From IMG/VR virus record IMGVR_UViG_3300027714_002787, positions 1-48,796 of that record: 48,796 nucleotides of DNA; one strand, given 5' to 3'. The notes under the pieces are model-generated. The model had not been told where the DNA came from and made no database searches. It worked only from the letters and a program-made list of their open reading frames with translations. Below are positions 14,287-23,801 of the stretch, one piece after another (within the stretch, counting starts at the first letter, position 1; every line of letters begins with the position of its first letter). The DNA comes from a virus. The position numbers were made by a program, and so were the translations under genes.

Positions 14287-14858
14287 TATATACTTTAGAT
14301 AATTTTATAGATAAAGATTTATTTAAAATTGCTACTGATTATTTAAATAAAGGAGATTTTTTAAAACATACTGTAGGAGAAAAAGACTTTTACGTACAGG
14401 AATCTCCAGAGTCATTCGATAACTACGTTTTAAGGAAGTTAGGGCTAATGGAAGGTAAGTCATTAGAAAAGATATTAAGCTTCTTTAGAGTGTCTACAGA
14501 TGAGTTAGACAACACTTGGCGTATACATTCGGATTTAAATATAAAAGGAGAAAAGCCAGATAGAGCAGCGGTTATTTATATGTCTCCAAGAGAAAGGGAG
14601 GAGCTTCATGGTACAGCGTTTTGGGAACATGAGGTGTATGGTGATAGTTTACCTTCTCATATAACGGATGAAGAATATGATAGAACTCTAAGAAAAGATT
14701 CAGAGGAATTAGATATGTGGAGATTAGTTTCTGTTTCTGGATATAAGCAAAACAGAATAATATCTTATCCTGCTAATTACTTTCATAGTAAGTATCCTAA
14801 TAAGTCTTGGAAAGAAGGAAGACAGGTATATGTAATATTTTATAAATTTAAAAATTAA
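14283..14858 (+). CDS. 2-oxoglutarate/Fe(II)-dependent oxygenase
   Basis: A 191-aa protein with the facial triad and 2OG-binding Arg of the prolyl-4-hydroxylase-like superfamily: WRIHSD (His82, Asp84), YFHSKYP (His168) and EGRQVYVIFYKF (Arg180, 12 residues after the distal His). It would use O2 and 2-oxoglutarate to hydroxylate a substrate, most likely a protein side chain or nucleotide; the substrate is unknown. Its start overlaps the GroES-like gene (ATGA), so the two are co-translated. Such oxygenases are frequent in marine phages. Confidence 0.85.
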   Translation: MIYTLDNFIDKDLFKIATDYLNKGDFLKHTVGEKDFYVQESPESFDNYVLRKLGLMEGKSLEKILSFFRVSTDELDNTWRIHSDLNIKGEKPDRAAVIYMSPREREELHGTAFWEHEVYGDSLPSHITDEEYDRTLRKDSEELDMWRLVSVSGYKQNRIISYPANYFHSKYPNKSWKEGRQVYVIFYKFKN

Positions 14859-14861
14859 ATC

Positions 14862-15062
14862 ATGGGAGTGCAAAAAAACATCGGACTATTAAAATCTAAG
14901 AACGATCAGGTAACAGAAAATTTAAAAATGTTAATTATTGAAGAGCAAAAAACAAGAGAGCTTGTTGTTGGCTGTTTAGAATTATTAAAATTAATGCCAG
15001 GATATGATAAAGCATTAGAGCAATTAACAGAAAGAAATGAAGATGGACATAAGAGAGATTAA
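14862..15062 (+). CDS. Small helical protein upstream of the terminase genes, 66 aa
   Basis: A 66-aa, all-helical, amphipathic protein (LLKSKNDQVTENLKMLIIEE; LVVGCLELLKLMPGYDKALE). Its 3' end overlaps the next gene by 26 bases in another frame. No family recognised; position before the terminase genes suggests packaging or coupling, which is inferred. Confidence 0.65.
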   Translation: MGVQKNIGLLKSKNDQVTENLKMLIIEEQKTRELVVGCLELLKLMPGYDKALEQLTERNEDGHKRD

Positions 15063-15321
15063 GATAAGTATAATAGAGGCTGGAGAAAAAGCAGTTAAGC
15101 AACTTGTAAAGGTTGCTAAGGCTGAAATTATAAAGGTTGATGCAGAAGATCCTTTAGCTGCTGATAAATTAAAGAATGCTGCAGCTACTAAGAAGTTAGC
15201 TATCTTTGATGCTTTTGAGATACTTAAAAGAATTGAAGAAGAAAAAGCGTTGTTAGATGGAAAGGTAGCTGATAAAAAAACTAATACCCCAAAAGGATTT
15301 GCAGAGTCAAGATCAAAATAA
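15037..15321 (+). CDS. Putative terminase small subunit
   Basis: A 94-aa helical protein, MKMDIREIKISIIEAGEKAV then KNAAATKKLAIFDAFEILKR, ending GFAESRSK. It immediately precedes and overlaps (23 bases) the large terminase, and short helical proteins of this type take this place in related phages. The small subunit recognises phage DNA and feeds it to TerL. No clear helix-turn-helix is seen, so the call rests on position, size and resemblance from memory. Start could be ATG 15037 or ATG 15043. Confidence 0.5.
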   Translation: MKMDIREIKISIIEAGEKAVKQLVKVAKAEIIKVDAEDPLAADKLKNAAATKKLAIFDAFEILKRIEEEKALLDGKVADKKTNTPKGFAESRSK

Positions 15322-17545
15322 ATTATATACTAAAGTAAATAAGCTCATTACAAACTCTGTTATAGTTAATAAGAACAGGGGTAGGACTTGGTTATATGGG
15401 TATAATGAAAAGTATGATGTGGTTGTTATATCAAAGACAGGTCAGATTGGATCTGTTATAGATATTAATGGGCTAAAGATTGCATTACCAAAACCCCCTA
15501 AAGATGTATATAAAAGAGATAATAAAAAAGAAGAACAATACTGGCACTCTACTCCAATACCAAAGGAATTAAATAGGATAAAATCTATATTTCAGTGGCA
15601 TGATACTCCTGATATATTTAAGGATAAGTGGGTTGACTATATAGAATCAGAGTTTGATAAACGAGAACAGGGTTATTGGTTTATGAATAATGGGGTTCCC
15701 ACTTATATAACAGGAACTCATTACATGTACCTTCAGTGGACTAAGATTGATGTCGGAAATCCCGACTTCAGAGAAGCTAATAGAATTTTCTATTTATTTT
15801 GGGAGGCATGCAAAGCTGATAAAAGAAGTTTTGGTATGTGTTATTTAAAAATAAGACGTTCAGGATTTTCTTTTATGAGTTCTTGCGAGGGAGTTAATCA
15901 AGCTACTATTACTAAAGACTCAAGAATAGGTATACTTTCTAAAAGTGGAGCAGATGCTAAAAAAATGTTTACAGATAAAGTAGTACCTATATCTAATAAT
16001 TATCCATTCTTTTTTAAACCTATACAGGATGGTATGGATAAACCTAAAACTGAATTAGCATATAGAGTTCCTGCGTCTAAGATTACTAAAAAGAATATGT
16101 TTCATTTAACAGATGATGAGTTAGAGGGATTAGATACAACTATTGACTGGAAAAATACTGGAGACAATAGTTATGATGGTGAAAAATTACAATTACTCTT
16201 ACATGATGAGAGTGGTAAATGGGAACGTCCAGATAACATACTTAATAACTGGCGTGTAACTAAAACATGTTTACGATTAGGGAGTAAAGTTATTGGTAAA
16301 TGTATGATGGGATCAACATCAAATGCTTTAGATAAAGGTGGGAGAAATTTTAAATCTCTTTTTGATGATTCTCTTCCTTCTAAAAGAAATGCAAATGGTC
16401 AAACAAAAAGTGGATTGTATTGCTTATTTGTTCCTATGGAATGGAACTTTGAGGGATATATAGATGTGTATGGAATGCCTGTATTTAAAACTCCAAAAGT
16501 TCCCATAATGGGAATTGATGGGGAATTAATTACTATAGGAGCTATTAACTATTGGGAAAATGAAGTTGCATCTTTATCTCAAGATCCAGATGCGTTAAAT
16601 GAATTTTATAGACAATTCCCTCGTACTGAGTCACATGCGTTTAGAGATGAAAGTAAGCAATCTATCTTTAACTTAACAAAAATATATCAACAGGTAGATT
16701 ACAATGATTCTTTAATAATAGATCATCACATTACAAGAGGATCTTTTTCTTGGGAAAACGGAATAAAAGATACTAAAGTAATATGGTCTCCAAATAAGCA
16801 TGGTAGATTTTTAGTGAGTTGGACTCCGCCTCCTGGTATGGATAATAAAGTTATAATGCAAAGAGGTAATAAAAAACCAGGGAACGAACATATTGGTTCA
16901 TTTGGATGTGACTCTTATGATATTTCTGGAGTAGTTGTAGGTAAGGGGTCTAATGGAGCATTACATGGATTGACTAAATTTACTATGGATCAAGCGCCAA
17001 GTAATCACTTTTTTTTAGAATATATTGCCAGACCACAAACTGCGGAGATATTTTTTGAAGAAGTTTTAATGGCATGTGTTTATTATGGAATGCCAATACT
17101 TTGTGAAAATAATAAGCCCAGATTATTATATCACTTTAAGAATAGAGGTTATAGGGGGTATTCATTAAACCGACCAGATAAAGTATATACAAAATTATCT
17201 AAAACAGAAAAAGAATTAGGAGGTATTCCTAATACATCTGAAGACGTTAAACAATCACATGCTTCTGCGATTGAATCATATATTGAGAAGCATATAGGTA
17301 TTGATTTTAATGGAGATTACAGAGAGGCTGGTGATATGGGAGTAATGTATTTTGGAAAAACTTTAGAGGATTGGGCAAAGTTTGATATAAGTAATAGAAC
17401 TAAATTTGATGCCGCTATTAGTTCTGGATTAGCTATCATGGCTAATCAGAAGCATTTATATACACCATCTAAACAAAAATCAAAAATAAGTATTAACTTT
17501 GCAAGATATAATAATTCAAGCAATACAAGCAATATAATTACATGA
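15299..17545 (+). CDS. terL: Terminase large subunit (ATPase/nuclease)
   Basis: A 748-aa packaging motor. ATPase: a Walker A-type loop KIRRSGFS at 184-191 (arginine-rich, as in crAss-like terminases) and Walker B LLLHDESG with Asp303-Glu304. Nuclease of RNase H fold: Asp538 (GCDSYDISG), Glu603 (LCENNKP) and Asp704 (FDAAISSG). It translocates DNA into the prohead and cuts it. The frame opens with TTG at 15299, overlapping the previous gene; the next in-frame ATG is far downstream (about 15684) and would remove conserved sequence, so a TTG start is likely. It overlaps the portal start by 4 bases. Confidence 0.93.
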   Translation: MQSQDQNKLYTKVNKLITNSVIVNKNRGRTWLYGYNEKYDVVVISKTGQIGSVIDINGLKIALPKPPKDVYKRDNKKEEQYWHSTPIPKELNRIKSIFQWHDTPDIFKDKWVDYIESEFDKREQGYWFMNNGVPTYITGTHYMYLQWTKIDVGNPDFREANRIFYLFWEACKADKRSFGMCYLKIRRSGFSFMSSCEGVNQATITKDSRIGILSKSGADAKKMFTDKVVPISNNYPFFFKPIQDGMDKPKTELAYRVPASKITKKNMFHLTDDELEGLDTTIDWKNTGDNSYDGEKLQLLLHDESGKWERPDNILNNWRVTKTCLRLGSKVIGKCMMGSTSNALDKGGRNFKSLFDDSLPSKRNANGQTKSGLYCLFVPMEWNFEGYIDVYGMPVFKTPKVPIMGIDGELITIGAINYWENEVASLSQDPDALNEFYRQFPRTESHAFRDESKQSIFNLTKIYQQVDYNDSLIIDHHITRGSFSWENGIKDTKVIWSPNKHGRFLVSWTPPPGMDNKVIMQRGNKKPGNEHIGSFGCDSYDISGVVVGKGSNGALHGLTKFTMDQAPSNHFFLEYIARPQTAEIFFEEVLMACVYYGMPILCENNKPRLLYHFKNRGYRGYSLNRPDKVYTKLSKTEKELGGIPNTSEDVKQSHASAIESYIEKHIGIDFNGDYREAGDMGVMYFGKTLEDWAKFDISNRTKFDAAISSGLAIMANQKHLYTPSKQKSKISINFARYNNSSNTSNIIT

Positions 17546-19977
17546 AAGATGTTACAATAAAAATACAGTCTACTGCTTTCCCTGATCAATTTGCTTCTGA
17601 CAAAGAAAAAGCTAAAATTGAATTTGGTTTAAAAGTAGGTCAAGCAATACAATATGAGTGGTTTAGAAAGGATGGTAATGGATGTAGGTTTTATGATCAG
17701 TGGGGAGAATTTCATAGATTAAGATTATATGCACGTGGAGAACAATCAGTAGCTAAGTATAAAAATGAATTAGCTGTAGATGGTGATTTATCTTATTTAA
17801 ATTTAGATTGGACACCAGTACCTATAATACCTAAATTTGTAGATATAGTGGTTAATGGTATGTCTGATAGATTATTTAAAGTTAATTGTACTGCTATGGA
17901 CGCTATGTCAGCTGAGAAGAGAAGTGAGTTTCAGGATATGGTACAAACTAATGTTGTAGCTCAAGACTTATTTAAACAAATAGAAAAAGACTTTCAGATG
18001 GAGGTGTTTCAGGTTGATCCTAAGACACTACCAACAAGTGATGCTGAAATGGAATTATATATGCAGCTCAATTATAAGCCAGGGATTGAAATAGCAAATG
18101 AAATAGCAATAGATACAATGTTTCGGGAAAATCATTATTCTGATACAAGAAAAAGAATTGACCTTGATATTACTACTTTAGGTATAGGTATAGCTAAACA
18201 TAGTTTTCAGAAAGGGGATGGTATTAAGGTTGAGTATGTTGATCCTGCTAATGTTGTTTATAGTTACACAGAAGACCCTTATTTTAAAGATACATTCTAT
18301 TGGGGAGAAATAAAAACTGTTCCTATTGGAGAGGTAGTTAAAATTGATCCAACTGTTACTCTTGAACAGATGGAAGAAATATCTAAGTACAGCCAGTCTT
18401 GGTATGATTATTATAATAGTCAGGCAATGTATAATAACAGCATGTTTTCAAGAGATACTTGTACTCTTTTATATTTTAATTATAAAAGCACAAACAGTTT
18501 TGTTTACAAGAAAAAACAAATGGCTGAAGGTACATTTAAAACTGTAGAAAAAGATGATGAGTTTAATCCTCCTCAAGAAATGATGGATGAAGGGAATTTT
18601 GAAAGAGTAGAAAAAAGAATTGATGTTTGGTATGAAGGTGTTATGGTGATGGGAACAAACATTATGTTAGAATGGAAGATGATGGAGAATATGGTTAGAC
18701 CAAATTCTGCAAACCAATATGCAATGCCTAACTATGTAGCTTGTGCTCCAAGAATGTATAAAGGAAATTTAGAATCTTTAGTTAGAAGAATGATTCCTTT
18801 TGCTGATTTAATTCAAATAAGTCATTTGAAGATACAGCAAGTTGTAGCTAAAGTAGTTCCCGATGGAGTGTTTATAGATGCTGATGGATTAAATGAAATT
18901 GATTTAGGAACTGGTCAGGCATATAATCCTGAAGATGCTTTGCGATTATATTTTCAAACAGGTTCTGTTATTGGTAGAAGTTACACTCAAGATGGAGAAT
19001 ATAATAATGCTAAAGTACCAATTACTCAGCTTACTTCTAATAGTGGTCAAAGTAAAATGCAAATGCTTATAGGGAATTATAATCATTATTTAGGAATGAT
19101 AAGACAGGTAACTGGGCTTAATGAAGCAAGAGATGCTTCGACTCCTGATCCAAATTCTTTAGTTGGAGTTCAGAAGTTAGCGGCTTTAAATTCTAATGTA
19201 GCAACACGACACATTTTACAATCAAGTCTTTATATAACTAAAACCTTAGCAGAATGCTTATCTATAAGAACAGCTGATGTTTTAGAGTATGCTGATTTTA
19301 GAGAGGAGTTTGCAATGCAAATAGGTAAATATAATTTAGGAATATTAGAAGATATTAAAAATCTTTATTTACATGACTTTGGTATATTTATAGAAATGAG
19401 TCCAGATGAAGAAGAAAAAGCTCAATTAGAAACTAATATTCAAATGGCCCTACAGCAAGGTGGGATTGACTTGGAGGATGCTATTGATATTAGAACTATA
19501 AATAATTTAAAAATGGCTAACCAGTTGTTAAAGGTTAAGCGTAAGCAAAGTGCTGCTGAGAAGAGAGAACAAGAACAACAAGCTCAAGCTATGCAAAATC
19601 AGCAACAACAACAACTTCAACAACAGGCTGCTCAAGCTGCAATGCAGCAAAGTCAACAGGAAATGGAGACTAAGATTCAAATTAAACAGGCTGAGATAGC
19701 TTTTGAAATAGAAAAACAAAAGAATGAGGCGGATCTTAAGCGTCAATTAATGCAGGTTGAGTTTAATATGAATATGCAGTTAAGAGGAATGGAAGAACAA
19801 CAAGTTGATGTAAGAGAAAATAAAAGAGAAGATGCAAAAGCTGAACGTATAAGTCAAGCTGGAACTCAACAATCTAAAATGATTCAACAAAGAAAAACAG
19901 GAGGAACACCTATAAATTTTGAATCTAATGAGGATAGTTTAGATGGTTTTGATTTATCTGAATTTGATCCAAGATAA
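17542..19977 (+). CDS. Portal protein, crAss-like type
   Basis: An 811-aa portal that forms the ring through which DNA enters the capsid. Recognisable stretches: an N-terminal clip/wing region with PVPIIPKFVDIVVNGMSDRL, a middle 'DITTLGIGIAKHSF' segment, and GMIRQVTGLNEARDASTPDP with NSLVGVQKLAALNSNVATRH, typical of crAss-like portals. The C-terminal 160 residues are Gln-rich coiled coil (QQQQQLQQQAAQAAMQQSQ) and end in an acidic tail (LDGFDLSEFDPR). It follows TerL with an ATGA overlap. Confidence 0.92.
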   Translation: MKDVTIKIQSTAFPDQFASDKEKAKIEFGLKVGQAIQYEWFRKDGNGCRFYDQWGEFHRLRLYARGEQSVAKYKNELAVDGDLSYLNLDWTPVPIIPKFVDIVVNGMSDRLFKVNCTAMDAMSAEKRSEFQDMVQTNVVAQDLFKQIEKDFQMEVFQVDPKTLPTSDAEMELYMQLNYKPGIEIANEIAIDTMFRENHYSDTRKRIDLDITTLGIGIAKHSFQKGDGIKVEYVDPANVVYSYTEDPYFKDTFYWGEIKTVPIGEVVKIDPTVTLEQMEEISKYSQSWYDYYNSQAMYNNSMFSRDTCTLLYFNYKSTNSFVYKKKQMAEGTFKTVEKDDEFNPPQEMMDEGNFERVEKRIDVWYEGVMVMGTNIMLEWKMMENMVRPNSANQYAMPNYVACAPRMYKGNLESLVRRMIPFADLIQISHLKIQQVVAKVVPDGVFIDADGLNEIDLGTGQAYNPEDALRLYFQTGSVIGRSYTQDGEYNNAKVPITQLTSNSGQSKMQMLIGNYNHYLGMIRQVTGLNEARDASTPDPNSLVGVQKLAALNSNVATRHILQSSLYITKTLAECLSIRTADVLEYADFREEFAMQIGKYNLGILEDIKNLYLHDFGIFIEMSPDEEEKAQLETNIQMALQQGGIDLEDAIDIRTINNLKMANQLLKVKRKQSAAEKREQEQQAQAMQNQQQQQLQQQAAQAAMQQSQQEMETKIQIKQAEIAFEIEKQKNEADLKRQLMQVEFNMNMQLRGMEEQQVDVRENKREDAKAERISQAGTQQSKMIQQRKTGGTPINFESNEDSLDGFDLSEFDPR

Positions 19978-19978
19978 T

Positions 19979-20311
19979 ATGACAGATCCAATAAAAAGAA
20001 GAAGAAAAAAACATTTAAGAAACCTTACAAGAAATAGTTCAGGTAGAAACGCTACTGTAAAAATGGGAACATATACTGGTGGTAAAAATAATAAAAAACA
20101 TTATGCTGCCCCTACTATAACTTTTAAAGGAAATGAAAAAGCAAAACCTCAAAGTTTTAATCAAGCATTAGCTGCAGGAGAGGTTTATGAATTTAGATCA
20201 AAACGTAGGGCTGCAAGGTTTGCTGCTGGTAGCTGGAAAAAAGGAAAAGAAAAAAGAGTAGCCATGAAAGCATATAGAGAAGCAAAAAGAGAGGCTAAAA
20301 GAAATAAATAA
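19979..20311 (+). CDS. Small basic conserved virion-type protein, 110 aa
   Basis: A 110-aa basic protein beginning MTDPIKRRRKKHLRNLTRN. A longer frame starting at 19943 would overlap the portal gene, so ATG 19979 is used. Middle: TVKMGTYTGGKNNKK and APTITFKGNEKAKPQSFNQA; end: EFRSKRRAARFAAGSWKKG then KAYREAKREAKRNK. Proteins with this 'RAxxFAxGSWK' motif sit between portal and scaffold in related phages, from memory. Probable minor head or DNA-binding component; function not established. Confidence 0.72.
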   Translation: MTDPIKRRRKKHLRNLTRNSSGRNATVKMGTYTGGKNNKKHYAAPTITFKGNEKAKPQSFNQALAAGEVYEFRSKRRAARFAAGSWKKGKEKRVAMKAYREAKREAKRNK

Positions 20312-20319
20312 AATAGTAT

Positions 20320-20327
20320 TAACTTTG
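20320..20327 (+). promoter_or_regulatory. Promoter -7 element before the scaffold gene
   Basis: TAACTTTG followed by TAAAAATTAAA matches TAnnTTTG and the downstream A-rich part of the phage promoter block. It is 20 bases before the ATG at 20348 and would drive scaffold and capsid genes. Confidence 0.6.
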
Positions 20328-20347
20328 TAAAAATTAAATTAAATAAA

Positions 20348-21454
20348 ATGGAAACAGAAGAAAAATTTATCGTCAAGGACGTTAGTGGGGTTGAAAAATC
20401 CAAAGTAGAGGTTGAAGAACAGTTACTTAAAGAGCATGAAGAAAAATTTGATCCAGTAAGTAATGAGGATTCAATAGACAAGGTAGATATACCTGTAGAA
20501 GAAACTCCCGTATCAGAGTTAAATGATGCAGACGTTCTTTCTTATATTAAGAATAGGTATGATAAAGATATTGAATCAGTAGATCAGTTGTTTGAAACGA
20601 AAGAATCAAATGAAGAATTACCTGAAGATGTATCTGCTTATTTTAAATATAAAAAAGAGACTGGTCGTAGTATTCAAGATTTTGTTAAATTACAACAGAA
20701 TTATGATGAAATGGACAGCAACAAATTGTTGTCTCAATATTATTCTCAAACTGAAGAAGGTTTAGATAGTGAGGATATAAAAGACTTAATGGAGGATAAG
20801 TTTGGTTATGATGAAGATTTAGATGAGCCAAGTGATATTAAGAAAATTGAGAGAGCAAAGAAAAGAGAACTTGTAAAAGCTAAAAAGTTTTTAAACGAAC
20901 AGAAAGATAAATATAACATTCCTCTTGAGTCAAGCGGGAATGGATTATCTGGAGATCAATTAGAAGATTTTAATAGCTATAAAAGTTATGTAGAGGAATC
21001 TAACACTGCAAAAGAAGCACAGAAGAAAAGGTATGATTACTTTTTAAATAAGACTGATGAGGTCTTTAACGATGAGTTCAAAGGTTTTGAGTTCAATATC
21101 GGAGATAAGAGTATAACCTTTAAACCTGGTGATAAAGATGAGTTGAAAAGTAAACAATCTAATGTGAATAATTTCGTGGATAAGTTCATGGATAAAGAAT
21201 CAGGATTGATGAATGACGCTCAGGGATATCATAGAGCTATGTCAGTAGCTATGAATCTTGACAAATTTGCTGAATTCTTTTTTAATCAAGGGATGACGGA
21301 TACTATTGATAATGTTTCTAAAAAATCAAAAAACATTAATATGGATGTACGTCCCACCCCTCAGAATTTCAGTAAAGATGGATTGAAGATTAGAGCTGTA
21401 GGCGATTCGAGCAGTGGTAAAGGACTCAAAATTAGAAGTGCAAAAAAATTATAA
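20348..21454 (+). CDS. Capsid scaffolding protein
   Basis: A 368-aa very acidic, helical protein between portal and major capsid, the usual scaffold position. N-terminal 150 residues are Glu/Asp-rich (ELPEDVSAYFKYKKETGRS); a coiled-coil segment lies at about 165-235; the C-terminus is basic with a repeated GLKIRA/GLKIRS element (NFSKDGLKIRAVG; GKGLKIRSAKKL), as expected for the capsid-binding end of a scaffold. It would direct prohead assembly and then leave. The family is assigned by position and composition, not homology. Confidence 0.75.
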   Translation: METEEKFIVKDVSGVEKSKVEVEEQLLKEHEEKFDPVSNEDSIDKVDIPVEETPVSELNDADVLSYIKNRYDKDIESVDQLFETKESNEELPEDVSAYFKYKKETGRSIQDFVKLQQNYDEMDSNKLLSQYYSQTEEGLDSEDIKDLMEDKFGYDEDLDEPSDIKKIERAKKRELVKAKKFLNEQKDKYNIPLESSGNGLSGDQLEDFNSYKSYVEESNTAKEAQKKRYDYFLNKTDEVFNDEFKGFEFNIGDKSITFKPGDKDELKSKQSNVNNFVDKFMDKESGLMNDAQGYHRAMSVAMNLDKFAEFFFNQGMTDTIDNVSKKSKNINMDVRPTPQNFSKDGLKIRAVGDSSSGKGLKIRSAKKL

Positions 21455-21471
21455 ATTAAAAAACAAAAAAA

Positions 21472-22923
21472 ATGCCAGTAATCACCCCCCCAGGCTTTGA
21501 CTTGCAACCAAGTGGTCAGCAAGTAGCCTTAGCATCAAATTACATTACTAACTTTGATTTTCTTAATCAGTATCTTCCAGATACATATGAAAAAGAATTT
21601 GAAAGATATGGTAATAGAACAGTAGCATCATTCTTAAGAATGGTAGGTGCTGAAATGCCTTCAAACTCAGACCTTATCAAATGGGCTGAACAAGGAAGGT
21701 TACACACTAAATACACAGCATGTACAGCTCCAGGAGCTGTAGCAGCAGCTAATGATGTATTTACTATTCCAGGAGCACAAGTAAACCCAGGAGTTCCAGC
21801 ATCAAGTGCTCCAGCAAATGGATTTACAGCTATTAGAGTAGGTCAAACAGTTATGATCTCTGATGAGACTGCAGGATCTGTATTAAGTAATAAAGGTATT
21901 GTAACAGCAGTAACATCAGTAGCACCATTTACAGTTTCAGTAGCATTCTATGAGGCAGCAGGTAAAGCTATGTTGCCAGCAGCTACAACAACTATATTTA
22001 TTTATGGTTCTGAATTCCAAAAAGGAACTGAAGGTATGGCTGGATCTATCGAAGCTCAAGACTTTATCTTTGAAAATTCTCCAATTATCATTAAGGATAC
22101 TTACGAAGTAAGTGGTTCTGACATGGCACAAATTGGATGGGTTGAGGTAACTACTGAGAATGGTGGTTCAGGATACTTATGGTACTTAAAATCTGAGCAT
22201 GAAACAAGACTTCGTTTTGAAGACTATCTTGAGACTGCAATGGTTGAAGCAGTTCCAGCAGCAGCAGGTTCTGGTGCAGCAGCAATTTTACCAGGAGCTG
22301 TAGGAGGAATGGGTAATAAAGGTTCTGAAGGAGTATTCTTTGTAGTAAACAACAGAGGAAATGTTTGGAATGGAGGTAACCCAGTTGCTCTTGCAGGATT
22401 TGATAATGTAATCCAAAGATTAGATAAGCAAGGTGCTATTGAAGAAAATGTTATTTTCTGTAATAGACAATTCTCATTCGATATTGATGATATGTTAGCT
22501 GCACAAAACTCTTACGGAGCAGGTGGAACTTCATATGGTTTATTTGACAATGACGAAGAAATGGCTTTAAACTTAGGTTTCACAGGATTCCGTAGAGGTT
22601 ATGATTTCTACAAGTCTGACTGGAAATACTTAAATGATCCTACAATGAGAGGTGGTTTAACAGGAGGTGCAATCAACGGACTTATGGTTCCAGCTGGTTC
22701 AACTACTGTATATGACCAAATCTTAGGTAAGAACGCTAAGAGACCATTCTTACATGTAAGATACAGAGCTTCTGAAACTGAAGATAGACGTTACAAAACT
22801 TGGATCACTGGTTCAGCTGGTGGAGCAAGAACATCTTCTTTAGATGCAATGACTGTTAATTTCTTATCTGAAAGAGCTGTATGTACTTTAGGTGCAAACA
22901 ACTTCTTCTTATTTAGAGATTAA
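21472..22923 (+). CDS. Major capsid protein, crAss-like HK97-type
   Basis: A 483-aa protein with the crAss-like capsid opening: YLPDTYEKEFERYGNRTV then FLRMVGAEMPSNSDLIKWAE and QGRLHTKY. An inserted beta-rich domain at about 80-180 (VRVGQTVMISDETAGSVLSN) resembles an insertion domain. The C-terminus has RYRASETEDRRYKTWITGSA and ends NNFFLFRD. Codon choice is more regular here (many GCA, GGA, TTC) than in neighbours, as expected for the most abundant protein. A perfect terminator follows. Confidence 0.92.
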   Translation: MPVITPPGFDLQPSGQQVALASNYITNFDFLNQYLPDTYEKEFERYGNRTVASFLRMVGAEMPSNSDLIKWAEQGRLHTKYTACTAPGAVAAANDVFTIPGAQVNPGVPASSAPANGFTAIRVGQTVMISDETAGSVLSNKGIVTAVTSVAPFTVSVAFYEAAGKAMLPAATTTIFIYGSEFQKGTEGMAGSIEAQDFIFENSPIIIKDTYEVSGSDMAQIGWVEVTTENGGSGYLWYLKSEHETRLRFEDYLETAMVEAVPAAAGSGAAAILPGAVGGMGNKGSEGVFFVVNNRGNVWNGGNPVALAGFDNVIQRLDKQGAIEENVIFCNRQFSFDIDDMLAAQNSYGAGGTSYGLFDNDEEMALNLGFTGFRRGYDFYKSDWKYLNDPTMRGGLTGGAINGLMVPAGSTTVYDQILGKNAKRPFLHVRYRASETEDRRYKTWITGSAGGARTSSLDAMTVNFLSERAVCTLGANNFFLFRD

Positions 22924-22939
22924 TAAATAACAATAATTC

Positions 22940-22966
22940 GGGGAGGAGAAATCCTCCCCTTTTTTT
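22940..22966 (+). terminator. Strong intrinsic terminator after the capsid gene
   Basis: GGGGAGGA (22940-22947), GAAA tetraloop, TCCTCCCC (22952-22959), then seven Ts. The 8-bp stem is perfect and GC-rich in otherwise AT-rich DNA. Confidence 0.93.
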
Positions 22967-22989
22967 AAATTTAATTAAATTATAATAAA

Positions 22990-23745
22990 ATGAAAAAAGC
23001 AACAACCGCTGTTTCAAGACAGTACAGATTAAAAAGAGACGTAGCACCATTATGTTTTATGTTAGCGTCAAACCACAATAAAAGATCCTCATTACTTTAT
23101 TTTGATGAAGACACTAATACCAACAGACCACTTCGTTACGCAAGGAATCAGAAAAGCCCATTTGAAGATGAGCAAGATGGAAATGCTATTTTAGAGCCTG
23201 TTGTATTTGAAGATGGATTTTTAAATGTAGATAGATCAAATCAAGTTCTTCAAGAGTTTTTATCTTATCATCCAGGAAATGGAATGATATTTGAAGAAAT
23301 AGATAATAAAAAAGATGCAGCTGCAGAGTTAGAGATTGAAGAATTAATTTTAGATGCTCAACTTTTAGCAAGAGATTTAGATATCAAAATGCTGGAGACG
23401 GTATCAAGAGTTCTTATAGGATCTGCAGCAGATAAACTAAGTACAGCAGAACTTAAAAGAGATATATTAGTTTTCTCAAGAAATTATCCTGAAGAATTTA
23501 TTGATGTATTAAATGATCCTGCATTACAAATGTATGATGATGTAGTTCAATTTTTTGGAGTAGGGTATCTTATTATGAAAAATCAAAATAGAGACGTGTA
23601 CTTTAACTTGATAAAAAATAAAAGTAAAATGTTAACAGTACCTTATGGAGAAGACCCTACAGATATTGTTGCTTCTTACTTCCAAACAGATGATGGTGTA
23701 GAAACATATAAGCTATTATCTAATACAATGAAAAAAAAGAAATAA
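22990..23745 (+). CDS. Hypothetical structural-block protein, 251 aa
   Basis: A 251-aa mostly helical, acidic protein; unrecognised. N-terminus: basic KKATTAVSRQYRLKRDVAPL, then KSPFEDEQDGNAILEPVVFE. Middle: LEIEELILDAQLLARDLDIK and AADKLSTAELKRDILVFSR. C-terminus: VPYGEDPTDIVASYFQTDDG then KLLSNTMKKKK. It lies between the capsid and the auxiliary protein, where crAss-like phages place small head or connector proteins. No promoter is visible in the 66-bp gap after the capsid terminator, so it may depend on read-through. Confidence 0.65.
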   Translation: MKKATTAVSRQYRLKRDVAPLCFMLASNHNKRSSLLYFDEDTNTNRPLRYARNQKSPFEDEQDGNAILEPVVFEDGFLNVDRSNQVLQEFLSYHPGNGMIFEEIDNKKDAAAELEIEELILDAQLLARDLDIKMLETVSRVLIGSAADKLSTAELKRDILVFSRNYPEEFIDVLNDPALQMYDDVVQFFGVGYLIMKNQNRDVYFNLIKNKSKMLTVPYGEDPTDIVASYFQTDDGVETYKLLSNTMKKKK

Positions 23746-23770
23746 AAATTTCTAATTATAACTCAGAAAG

Positions 23771-23798
23771 AGCATCCTAATAAGGGTGCTTTTTTTTT
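23771..23798 (+). terminator. Intrinsic terminator
   Basis: AGCATCCT (23771-23778), AATA loop, AGGGTGCT (23783-23790), then eight Ts. The stem has 8 pairs including one U-G. Confidence 0.92.
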
Positions 23799-23801
23799 GT
23801 T

